From Anaerolineae bacterium (GTDB lineage: Bacteria > Chloroflexota > Anaerolineae > Aggregatilineales > Phototrophicaceae), in contig JAJEFB010000036.1 in the NCBI GenBank assembly GCA_022820665.1, positions 162,988 to 226,987 on the forward strand: a stretch of 64,000 nucleotides of DNA, in the 5' to 3' direction. The first letter of the stretch is position 1, and each line of letters opens with the position of its first letter. The position numbers and the translations under genes were made by a program. Under the pieces are notes generated by a model. The model was not told the origin of the DNA. It saw only the letters and a list, made by a program, of their open reading frames with translations, and searched no databases. Shown here piece after piece: positions 1 to 7,330 of this stretch.

Positions 1-528
1 ATGGGCTTCCGCAACACCTTTCAATTCATGTTCATCCATTTCAGCGAGAATCTTGCCATTCCTGTCGCCGAGATTGGCATCTGGGCGGCGCTGCTCGCGG
101 CTGCCGAAATCCCCTTTTTCATTCTGATGGATTCGATTTTGCCGCGTGTACGTATGCGAACGCTATATATCGTCGGCACACTGTGCCTGACCGTCTTCAC
201 CCTGTTGCTCGGCATCGTTCAGTCGCTCCCGGCGCTAGCGCTGCTGGTGGTGTTCCGCGGCTTTTCCTGGCCCGCGATGAATCTGGCCTCGTATAAGCTG
301 GTTGCCGAAATCAGCCATCCCGGCAATGTCGCAACCAATCAAGCCATCCTGCAAGTCACCATGCCGAGCGTCGCCGTGCTGTTGACCGGCTCGCTCTTTG
401 GCTGGACCTTTGATCATTTGGGGCCGGAAATTTTCTTCGCGCTCTGCGCCCTGGCTTGCGCCATCGGCGCGGCGATCGTGATCGCCGGATACCGATTCTT
501 CGAGGCGAAGCCGGTCGCAACCGTCTAA
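1..528 (+). CDS. MFS transporter, C-terminal half (runs off the left edge)
   Basis: The 175 visible residues contain about five or six hydrophobic segments separated by short basic loops (for example LPRVRMR near residue 47), as in the second half of a 12-helix major facilitator permease. The segment GFSWPAMNLASYKLVAEISHPGNVATNQAIL resembles the helix 10-11 region of sugar and nucleoside-type MFS carriers, though the substrate cannot be read. The first codon is ATG, but it lies at the window edge and half of the protein is missing, so the true start is upstream. It is followed by about 100 bases and then an ABC importer; whether they are co-transcribed is unclear because a promoter-like sequence lies between them. 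Confidence 0.75.
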   Translation: MGFRNTFQFMFIHFSENLAIPVAEIGIWAALLAAAEIPFFILMDSILPRVRMRTLYIVGTLCLTVFTLLLGIVQSLPALALLVVFRGFSWPAMNLASYKLVAEISHPGNVATNQAILQVTMPSVAVLLTGSLFGWTFDHLGPEIFFALCALACAIGAAIVIAGYRFFEAKPVATV

Positions 529-566
529 ATCCAGCCGAACATTCGTTCCGATAACCGATTCCGCTT

Positions 567-595
567 TAGACAACTGACATTGAGCGTGATATACT
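567..595 (+). promoter_or_regulatory. Putative sigma70-type promoter of the first ABC importer operon
   Basis: TAGACA (567-572) and TATACT (590-595) are separated by 17 bases. Transcription would start near 602, about 30 bases before the permease ATG at 632. The match is good but not perfect, and this is inference from sequence only. Confidence 0.4.
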
Positions 596-631
596 CTCGC
601 CGTGTACCCGTCTCATATTTAGTTGAAAGCC

Positions 632-1597
632 ATGTTTGCAAAGTCGAAACGTCGTATGGGCGACCGCTCCCATGTTGAGGAGCAAACACTTCGTTTGTGG
701 CTGCGCATCCGCCGCAACTGGCAGTTGTATGTCCTGCTCTTCCTGCCCGTGCTTTGGCTGATCGTCTTTCGCTATGCGCCGATGTATGGCGCGCAGATCG
801 CCTTCCGACAATATTCGCCAGCCTTCGGCATCGAAGGCAGCCCCTGGGTCGGCTTCGCCAACTTCATACGGTTTTTCAATTCGCCCAAATTTGAACCGGT
901 CATCATCAATACGCTGGTGCTCAGCTTTTATTCCTTGATCGCCGGCTTCCCCATCCCGATCATCCTGGCGCTGAGCCTGAACCAGGTCAAAACACGCATG
1001 TTCCGCAATAGCGTGCAGATGATCACATACGCGCCGCATTTCATTTCGACTGTAGTGATCGTCGGCATGCTCTTTCAGTTCCTGCACCCGCGCGTTGGCT
1101 TCACAGCTGTCATCGCGCAGTCCCTGGGGATGCAACCGCCCAATTGGATGGGCGACCCGGGGGCTTTCCGGCATATCTTTGTCTGGTCCGGCGTCTGGCA
1201 AGAAATGGGTTTCGGGGCGATTATCTACCTGGCGGTGCTTTCCACCGTCGACCCTGCCTTGCACGAAGCGGCAGTGGTCGATGGCGCCAACCGCCTGCAG
1301 CGCATTCGCTACATTGATATCCCGGGTCTGCTGCCGACGGCTATGGTGCTGCTGGTCCTGTCCACGGGACGGGTTCTGGAAGTCGCCTTTGAAAAGGTCT
1401 ACCTGATGCAGAGCCCGCTGAACCTCGGCGTCGCCGAGGTGATCAACACCTACGTATACAAGGTCGGGCTGTTGTCGCCGATCCTTGATTTTTCCTATTC
1501 GACCGCAATCGGTCTCTTGAAAGGGATCGTCGGACTGCTGCTTTTGATAACGGTTAATCACGCCGCGCGGCGTCTGACAGAAAACAGTGTCTGGTAG
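632..1597 (+). CDS. ABC transporter permease, LplB-like (oligosaccharide/polysaccharide import)
   Basis: This is an inner-membrane subunit of a carbohydrate ABC importer of the LplB/YtcP type. The sequence shows a basic N-terminus, six predicted helices, the PMYGAQIAFRQYSP signature of LplB-type permeases after helix 1, and the cytoplasmic EAA loop (HEAAVVDGANRLQRIRYIDIPGL, about residues 211-233) that docks on the ATPase. The open frame extends to a TTG at 623, but ATG at 632 gives the more normal start. A partner permease begins 23 bases downstream and a binding protein follows. No ATPase gene is in the operon, so a shared MsmK/UgpC-type ATPase elsewhere is likely. Confidence 0.92.
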   Translation: MFAKSKRRMGDRSHVEEQTLRLWLRIRRNWQLYVLLFLPVLWLIVFRYAPMYGAQIAFRQYSPAFGIEGSPWVGFANFIRFFNSPKFEPVIINTLVLSFYSLIAGFPIPIILALSLNQVKTRMFRNSVQMITYAPHFISTVVIVGMLFQFLHPRVGFTAVIAQSLGMQPPNWMGDPGAFRHIFVWSGVWQEMGFGAIIYLAVLSTVDPALHEAAVVDGANRLQRIRYIDIPGLLPTAMVLLVLSTGRVLEVAFEKVYLMQSPLNLGVAEVINTYVYKVGLLSPILDFSYSTAIGLLKGIVGLLLLITVNHAARRLTENSVW

Positions 1598-1620
1598 CAA
1601 CTGACGAAGCGGAGTGGCCG

Positions 1621-2541
1621 ATGGCCTCAATGTCGAGTTACGAGAGCAACATCAACAAGGTTAACGAATCGGCGGTCGACCGTATTTTCATGATGGGTAA
1701 CACAGCATTTCTGCTGGTGATTACTATCATCATATTGCTTCCGCTGATTTTCATCGTCAGCGCGTCCTTCAGTTCCGCCGAAGCGGTGATCGCAGGCAGG
1801 GTGACCTTGTGGCCCGTCGACTTCAGCCTGTTGGGCTACGAAACCATCTTCGAGCACAAAAAGGTCTGGAACGGCTTCGCCAACTCGCTCTTTTATACAT
1901 TTTTTGGCACCATTTTCAACGTGTTCATGACCATCATCGCGGCTTATCCCCTGTCTCGGCAGGACCTGGTCGGACGTCGCGTCATCACGATCGCCTTCAT
2001 CTTCACCATGCTTTTCAGCGGCGGCTTAATTCCTACCTATATGGTCGTGCGCGATCTGGGCTTGCTCAATACGCGGGCGGCGATGATCCTGCCCACCGGC
2101 ATCGGCGTCTTTAATCTGCTAATCACGATTACCTTCTTCCGCACCACGATTCCGCCCGAGTTGATCGAAGCGGCGCGCATCGACGGCGCCAACGACTTCC
2201 GCACTTTCGGCAGCATCATCCTGCCGCTGGCGCGCCCGATCATCGCCGTGCTGGCTTTATTCTATGCTGTCAACACGCACTGGAACACCTATTTTCAAGC
2301 GCTGATTTATCTGAAGGATCAGGAGCTTTTCCCGTTGCAGCTCGTCCTGCGCGAGATTCTGATACAGAACTCGATTGACGCATCGATGCTCATTGACATC
2401 GAAGATCTGGTCGCGCGCGAGGGTCTGCGCGAACTGCTCAAGTATTCGCTGATTGTGGTCGCAAGCGTGCCGGTCATGATCATCTATCCCTTTGTGCAGA
2501 GGCACTTCGTCAAGGGTATGATGATCGGCTCGGTCAAATAG
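1621..2541 (+). CDS. ABC transporter permease, YtcP/LplC-like
   Basis: This is the second membrane subunit of the same importer. It is 306 residues long with about six hydrophobic segments, beginning with a long first helix near residues 30-50. The EAA loop reads LIEAARIDGANDFRTFGSIILPL at about residues 181-203. The C-terminus (QRHFVKGMMIGSVK) is the standard ending of this permease group. It lies 23 bases after the LplB-like gene and is followed by the binding protein, so the three genes form one operon. The substrate is not determined by sequence; family members carry plant or algal oligosaccharides. Confidence 0.92.
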   Translation: MASMSSYESNINKVNESAVDRIFMMGNTAFLLVITIIILLPLIFIVSASFSSAEAVIAGRVTLWPVDFSLLGYETIFEHKKVWNGFANSLFYTFFGTIFNVFMTIIAAYPLSRQDLVGRRVITIAFIFTMLFSGGLIPTYMVVRDLGLLNTRAAMILPTGIGVFNLLITITFFRTTIPPELIEAARIDGANDFRTFGSIILPLARPIIAVLALFYAVNTHWNTYFQALIYLKDQELFPLQLVLREILIQNSIDASMLIDIEDLVAREGLRELLKYSLIVVASVPVMIIYPFVQRHFVKGMMIGSVK

Positions 2542-2552
2542 ACTCAAAAGAA

Positions 2553-2576
2553 GATACGGAAAGGAGTTCCGCTATC
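2553..2576 (+). promoter_or_regulatory. Small intercistronic hairpin before the binding-protein gene
   Basis: GATACGGAA (2553-2561) pairs with TTCCGCTATC (2567-2576), leaving a five-base loop and one bulged C. It sits between the second permease and the binding protein, where hairpins often set transcript stability. No T-run follows, so it is not a clear terminator. Function is inferred. Confidence 0.35.
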
Positions 2577-2629
2577 GAATGTAACTGCCACCCCTTTTCA
2601 CCACTTTGATATCAAGGAAAGGATATGAC

Positions 2630-4279
2630 ATGATTAGGAAGATTTTCGCGTTTGTGCTGCTCGTTGTCTTGCTCGCTGTCCCTCTGACGGCAGCCGGGCA
2701 AGATATGGTATCGGGACCCGGCGAATTCCCCATCGTTGAGGAACCGATTACCCTGAATATCCTGATGCTGGGTCATGCCATCGTCGAAGACTTTAATACC
2801 AATACCTTCACCCACTGGTATAGCGAACGCACCGGCATTAATCTCAATTTTGATATCGCGCCGCCAAACGAAATGCAGGAAGTGCTCAACCTGACCATCG
2901 CCAGCGGCGATCTGCCCGATATCATCGTCGGCTTCACAGTAGATCCGTCGGCTCTGGCGCTCTTTGGTCCGCAGGGCTTGTTCCTCCCGCTCAGCGACTT
3001 GATTGAAGAGCATGGGCACTTCATCCACGACGTATTTGCCGGTTCGCCGCAGGTGCGTCCGCTGGTCACCTCGCCCGACGGCGAGATCTACGGCTTGCCC
3101 CAGGTCAACGAATGCTATCACTGCTTCTACTCGCAGCGCGCCTGGATTAATTCCGATTGGCTGGAGAACGTCGGCATGGGCGTTCCGCAAACCACCGAGG
3201 ATCTCGTTGATGTATTGACCGCCTTCAAAGAGCAAGACGCCAACGGCAATGGCGACCCCAATGACGAGATTCCGCTGGCGGCCGCCACCACCGGCTGGAA
3301 TGGCAATATCGATGGCTTCTTGTTGAACCCCTTCGTCTTGAGCGAGTTCTCCGGACAGAATCGCTTCTTCGAGCAAAACGGCGGCGTGATCTCGCAGACC
3401 GTCACTAGCGAAGGCTATCGCGAGGGCTTGCGTTATCTGAATCAGTTGTTTAGTTTGGGGCTGTTTGGCGAGGAAAGCTTCACCCAGCCGATGGACCAGA
3501 TCAAGCAGCAGGTAGAAGGCGGCGACGCGCCGACGATCGGCGTGGTGATTTCCGGCGCGCATCCCAACTTCGCCAATATCGGCGGCGACCGCTGGAAGAA
3601 ATATGTCGCGGTGCCCTCGCTGGAAGGACCGACCGGACTGCGCCAGGCGCCCTTCAATCCCTGGGGCGTCGGCTCCGGCCAATGCGTCATCAATAGCCAG
3701 ACGGAGCATCCTGTGGCGGCTTTCAAGTGGTGCGATGGCTTGTACGAACGCGAGACGACCTTGCGCTCCGTCTTCGGCATCCCGCAATGGGAAGCGGCGG
3801 AAGGCGAAGAGGGGCAATGGAAATGGGCCGAAGAAGGCGAACCAGCGCTGGGCGGCGATGAATTCGAATCGATCTGGCGCCGTCTTTCCACCTTTGGCTC
3901 GCTGCAAAACGTCCACTGGGCGCAGCGCGGACCCAGCTATCGCCCCAATCACTTGCGTTTGGGCGAGGTTCGTCGCGATGACGCCGCCGGCTTGGAAGTC
4001 GTGCTCCTTGAGGAGACCAGAGTCGCCTACGAGCCTTACGCCCGCGCTATCGAGGATTTGATTCCGCCGCTGGCATTGACCAGAGAGCAAGCAGCTGAGG
4101 TCACCGAATTGCGTTTGGGCATCACCGACTACGTGGCTCAGATGACAGCCGAATTCGTGCTCGGGCGTCAAGATCTCGATGCCGGCTGGGACAACTTCGT
4201 CGCCACGCTCGAGGCCCTGGGCATCAACCGCATGGTGGAGATATACCAGACGGCTTACGACGCACAATATGGCGGGTAG
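2630..4279 (+). CDS. Extracellular solute-binding protein of the LplB/YtcP-type importer
   Basis: A 549-residue secreted protein that delivers the sugar ligand to the preceding permeases. It begins with a classical signal peptide (MIRKIFAFVLLVVLLAVPL, cleavage expected near residue 22 at TAAG-QD). The mature part has the features of large family-1 binding proteins for oligosaccharides, including FPIVEEPITLNILM, an acidic DANGNGDPNDEIPL loop that resembles the calcium-binding insertion of alginate/xylan-type binding proteins, and a long C-terminal helix bundle. The frame is open back to a TTG at 2606, but AAGGAAAGGA at 2614-2623 sits correctly before ATG 2630. No lipobox Cys is present, so anchoring is by another route. 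Confidence 0.9.
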   Translation: MIRKIFAFVLLVVLLAVPLTAAGQDMVSGPGEFPIVEEPITLNILMLGHAIVEDFNTNTFTHWYSERTGINLNFDIAPPNEMQEVLNLTIASGDLPDIIVGFTVDPSALALFGPQGLFLPLSDLIEEHGHFIHDVFAGSPQVRPLVTSPDGEIYGLPQVNECYHCFYSQRAWINSDWLENVGMGVPQTTEDLVDVLTAFKEQDANGNGDPNDEIPLAAATTGWNGNIDGFLLNPFVLSEFSGQNRFFEQNGGVISQTVTSEGYREGLRYLNQLFSLGLFGEESFTQPMDQIKQQVEGGDAPTIGVVISGAHPNFANIGGDRWKKYVAVPSLEGPTGLRQAPFNPWGVGSGQCVINSQTEHPVAAFKWCDGLYERETTLRSVFGIPQWEAAEGEEGQWKWAEEGEPALGGDEFESIWRRLSTFGSLQNVHWAQRGPSYRPNHLRLGEVRRDDAAGLEVVLLEETRVAYEPYARAIEDLIPPLALTREQAAEVTELRLGITDYVAQMTAEFVLGRQDLDAGWDNFVATLEALGINRMVEIYQTAYDAQYGG

Positions 4280-4301
4280 GCAGACGCAACCCCCCTCTTA
4301 T

Positions 4302-4327
4302 TCTCCCCCCATTGCAATGGGGGGAGA
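4302..4327. repeat. G-run palindrome, family 2 repeat
   Basis: A perfect 26-base palindrome: the core ATTGCAAT flanked by TCTCCCCCC and GGGGGGAGA. The same core with C-run/G-run arms recurs at 48401-48440 and 55397-55420, and related forms lie at 54201-54243 and 63834-63860. A degenerate related stretch (CTCCCCCTCCCT ... GGGCCAGGGGGTGGGG) follows here at 4405-4480. It fills the gap between the binding protein and the sulfatase and could act as a bidirectional transcription barrier or be a mobile repeat. Confidence 0.75.
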
Positions 4328-4504
4328 TTTGCCCGACCCGTTACAGCGATTGCGAAACGAATCCTCGCGTTCTACTTGTAAGCGTACAATTACGCTGGCG
4401 TTGCTCCCCCTCCCTGATGCTTCGGATTATTTCTCCCGTGAGGCGGGGGACCGAGGGGGCGCTGGGCCAGGGGGTGGGGTTGGCGCGCATGATGCCCAAA
4501 CCCT

Positions 4505-6064
4505 ATGACCCAACCCAATATCCTCTTCATCGTCTCCGACCAGCATAACGCCAAGGTCCTCGGCCACAAGGGGCGCCCGGATGCCCAGACGCCGCACCTG
4601 GACCGCATGGCGCGCGAGGGCTGCCGCTTCGACAACGCCATCACCCAGAACCCCATTTGCACGCCCAGCCGCGTCTCCTTCCTCAGCGGTCAGTATCCCC
4701 ACAATCACGGCTACTACAGTTTGAGCGGACCCAACCCCGGCGGGCTGCCAAATATCTTCGGGCACTTTCGCTCAACCGGCTATTTCACCGCCGCCATGGG
4801 CAAGATCCACTGCCCGCAATACTGGGTAGAAGACCAATGCGATGTCTTCCACGAGAGCAATTCCTGGCAGGCCGGCAGCGTCGTCGGGCGCTCGGCCGCC
4901 TATACGCGCTTCTTGCGTGAACGCGGCCTGGAGCATTTGGAAGATCATATCCTGCTGCCGGAGTTCGGCGCGCGCGGGCGTCAAAGCGTCGAGGGTCGCC
5001 CAAGCCCGCTGAAATTCGACGAATCGCAAGAGGGCTGGCTGGCGGACACCGCTATCGAGACGATGCAACAGGCAGCGTCGCGCGAGCAGCCCTTCCTGCT
5101 GCACGTCAGTTTTCCGCGCCCGCACCAATGCACGACGCCCTGCCGGGAATTCTGGGATCTCTACAACCCGACGCAACTGAGCCTGCCACCCAATGCCGAC
5201 TATGACCTCGAGGCAGCGAAGAAAGCCCCGCATATGATCGCGTCGGCGCGGCGCTGGCGCGAAAGCGACTGGCAGCTATTCGAGCCAAAGACCTTTGAAG
5301 CGGGGCGAATGCGCAAGCTGCGCGGCTACCTCGGCGCTGTCAGTCAGGTGGACGCGGCGGTTGGCAAATTGCTGGATTACCTGCGAGGGAGCGGACAAGC
5401 CGAAAACACCATCGTCGTCTACACATCGGATCACGGCGATTACGCGACCGAGCACGGCATCATGGAAAAGGCGCCGGGCATCTGCAGCGACGCCATAACC
5501 CGCGTGCCGCTGATATGGTGGGCGCCGGGGCGGATTAAAGCTGGCGGCGCGGTCGACGACATTGTCGAGTTGGTGGATATCTCGAATACGCTCTGTTCCT
5601 TGGCGAACATCGACCTTATGGAGACGAGCGACGGGCGCGACATCTCGCGCTTGCTCGCTGGCGAGCGGAGCGCGGATGAGCGCATCGGCGTCACCGAATT
5701 CGCCTGGAGCAAGAGCATCCGCAAGGGTCAATTTCGGCTGGTGCATTATCCACAGGCGATGTTCCCGGAGGCATATCCGGACGGCTTCGGCGAATTATAC
5801 GATCTGGCGGCCGATCCCTGGGAAATGCGCAACCGCTATTTTGACGCCGAATATTCAGATCTTGTGGCAGGGTTGCGCGCGGATTTGCTGGAATGGCTGA
5901 TCACCTCGACTCGTCCGCGCACGGTCAGCGGCGTCAACTCGTCGCGCTTTGATACGCCGGAACTGAATCAGCAGCGGATACAGCGCTATCAGACCGTGGT
6001 CAATCACGATGGCAAAATTAATCCGAAACTGCTGCGTTCGGCGAAGAACAAAAATTACTTGTAG
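4505..6064 (+). CDS. Sulfatase, type I formylglycine-dependent (arylsulfatase A-like)
   Basis: A 519-residue sulfatase that removes sulfate esters from an organic or carbohydrate substrate. The catalytic motif C-T-P-S-R is at residues 52-56, with Cys52 the expected formylglycine precursor. The metal site is indicated by D12 in IVSDQH (a Q replaces the usual second Asp, as in one sulfatase subgroup) and by the TSDHGDYATEHGIMEK segment in the second half. No signal peptide is visible, so the enzyme is probably cytoplasmic and acts on imported sulfated oligosaccharides, matching the importer just upstream. The last 10 bases overlap the convergent LacI-type gene. No formylglycine-generating enzyme is in the window. 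Confidence 0.93.
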   Translation: MTQPNILFIVSDQHNAKVLGHKGRPDAQTPHLDRMAREGCRFDNAITQNPICTPSRVSFLSGQYPHNHGYYSLSGPNPGGLPNIFGHFRSTGYFTAAMGKIHCPQYWVEDQCDVFHESNSWQAGSVVGRSAAYTRFLRERGLEHLEDHILLPEFGARGRQSVEGRPSPLKFDESQEGWLADTAIETMQQAASREQPFLLHVSFPRPHQCTTPCREFWDLYNPTQLSLPPNADYDLEAAKKAPHMIASARRWRESDWQLFEPKTFEAGRMRKLRGYLGAVSQVDAAVGKLLDYLRGSGQAENTIVVYTSDHGDYATEHGIMEKAPGICSDAITRVPLIWWAPGRIKAGGAVDDIVELVDISNTLCSLANIDLMETSDGRDISRLLAGERSADERIGVTEFAWSKSIRKGQFRLVHYPQAMFPEAYPDGFGELYDLAADPWEMRNRYFDAEYSDLVAGLRADLLEWLITSTRPRTVSGVNSSRFDTPELNQQRIQRYQTVVNHDGKINPKLLRSAKNKNYL

Positions 6065-7098
6065 CTGTCGATGCGACGCGTCGATTCACGCAGGACTAAC
6101 TCGCTGTAAACCACCGATTTGTAGGGTAGCGTGTTGCGCCCTTCGATAATGTCGTGCAATTTTCGCAGAGCAAGCACACCGATCTCGAATTTGGGAATTT
6201 GCACTGTTGTCAATGGCGGGCGGGAGAAAGCGCTCTCCCTCGTATTGTCGATGCTGGCTATAGAGATATCCTCCGGAATGCGCAAGCCGAACTCACGAAT
6301 CGCTTCCATAGCGCCGAGCGCCGTCTTGTCGCTGATTGCGATGACAGCGGTGGGCGGATTGTCGTCACTGCCAGCGAGGATTTCGCGCATCTGCATATAG
6401 CCCTTCAGCGGATGTCCGCGAATCGGCTCCGGGAGCCAGGCTTCCGGCACACTCAGCTTGCGTTCGGCAAGAGCCGCCAGGCAGCCCCGTAAGCGGTCGA
6501 CCAGGCTGCTGTATTTGGTTGGACCCCTCAGCACGGCGACGCGCCGGTGACCAAGATCGAGAACATGGTTGGTTATCTCGTAACCGGCGTAAAAATTGTC
6601 GCCTAAAACACATGACAGTTTGGCATCGCTAATGTGAGATTCTATCAACACGATCGGCAAGGTCGGGGATACTAGCTCCATTATCGCCGCAGGCCTAATA
6701 TCTCCATCGTTGGCAATTACCAAACCGGAGATTTGCTTCAGCGGCGACAAGCGATCCCCAGCCACGCTATGCGCCTCGCGCTTAAAGACTGAAAGCGCGA
6801 GTTGATAACCTAGCTCATCGGCTTCGGCTTGAATGCCGCGGATGATATCGCCGTAGAAGACATCGCTGATGGCGGGAATGGAACTCTCTTCGATCATGAA
6901 TCCGATGGTCCGCACCGGCTCAGACGCGCGCCGACCGCCCGACTTGACCACATAATCCAGCTCGCCGATAACTTGACGCACTCGCTCGGCTGTCTTGCGG
7001 GAGACGCCAGGCTTCTCATTAACGACCATCCAGACTGTCGATAGCGATACATCAGCGGCTCTCGCCACATCACGCATATTTGCTTTTGTCTTCGTCAC
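6055..7098 (-). CDS. LacI-family transcriptional regulator
   Basis: A 347-residue repressor with an N-terminal LacI helix-turn-helix (MRDVARAADVSLSTVWMVVN, residues 8-27, then the hinge region with VSRKTAERVRQVIGELDYV) and a periplasmic-binding-protein-like sensor domain from about residue 60 to the end. The recognition helix reads STVWMVV where most members have STVSRVL, so its operator may differ. It is divergent from the GH51 arabinofuranosidase gene. Two copies of the palindrome TGTTTAnTAAACA lie in the 232-base intergenic region, one close to each gene, which fits autorepression and control of the arabinose locus. The inducer is presumably an arabinose-derived sugar (inference). Confidence 0.95.
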   Translation of the reverse strand: MTKTKANMRDVARAADVSLSTVWMVVNEKPGVSRKTAERVRQVIGELDYVVKSGGRRASEPVRTIGFMIEESSIPAISDVFYGDIIRGIQAEADELGYQLALSVFKREAHSVAGDRLSPLKQISGLVIANDGDIRPAAIMELVSPTLPIVLIESHISDAKLSCVLGDNFYAGYEITNHVLDLGHRRVAVLRGPTKYSSLVDRLRGCLAALAERKLSVPEAWLPEPIRGHPLKGYMQMREILAGSDDNPPTAVIAISDKTALGAMEAIREFGLRIPEDISIASIDNTRESAFSRPPLTTVQIPKFEIGVLALRKLHDIIEGRNTLPYKSVVYSELVLRESTRRIDSYK

Positions 7099-7127
7099 AA
7101 TATCCAGCTTTCATCGTGTTCGGATAA

Positions 7128-7140
7128 TGTTTAATAAACA
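7128..7140. promoter_or_regulatory. Candidate LacI-type operator O1 (repressor-proximal)
   Basis: TGTTTAATAAACA is a perfect inverted repeat around one central base, located 30 bases before the repressor start codon. The same half-sites recur at 7246-7258, 118 bases away, and no other copy was noticed in the window. This arrangement is typical of LacI-family operators that act in pairs by looping. Binding by the neighbouring repressor is inferred. Confidence 0.7.
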
Positions 7141-7166
7141 CCTTGCTTATTTGTAGTAGAACATGT

Positions 7167-7194
7167 TTGACTTATCGAGAAAACGGGTTATAAT
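7167..7194 (+). promoter_or_regulatory. Strong sigma70-type promoter of the arabinofuranosidase gene
   Basis: TTGACT (7167-7172) and a perfect TATAAT (7189-7194) are separated by 16 bases, pointing toward the GH51 gene. Transcription would begin near 7201, leaving a leader of about 130 bases that includes the second operator at 7246. Confidence 0.7.
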
Positions 7195-7245
7195 AACGAA
7201 TCAAACAAGGTAATAGCAAGCATATGAAAGACAGCAATTATAATC

Positions 7246-7258
7246 TGTTTACTAAACA
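7246..7258. promoter_or_regulatory. Candidate LacI-type operator O2 (downstream of the promoter)
   Basis: TGTTTACTAAACA has the same two half-sites as the copy at 7128-7140, differing only at the central base. It lies about 45 bases downstream of the predicted transcription start of the arabinofuranosidase gene, so a bound repressor would block elongation or close a DNA loop across the promoter. Confidence 0.7.
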
Positions 7259-7330
7259 TAATTGTAACGCAAATAATCCCGCTTGCCAGCGACAATTTGA
7301 TAGATTCAGCGGATAGGCGACAGGACCAAG

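Noticed and set aside
566..1630. A 354-codon open frame opposite the LplB-like permease
   Set aside because: Composition is rich in Asp, His, Gln and Arg typical of shadow frames, and the plus strand carries clear permease motifs.
2612..4267. A 551-codon open frame opposite the first binding protein
   Set aside because: It is antisense to a gene with signal peptide and family motifs, shows no domain of its own, and long antisense frames are expected from third-position GC bias.
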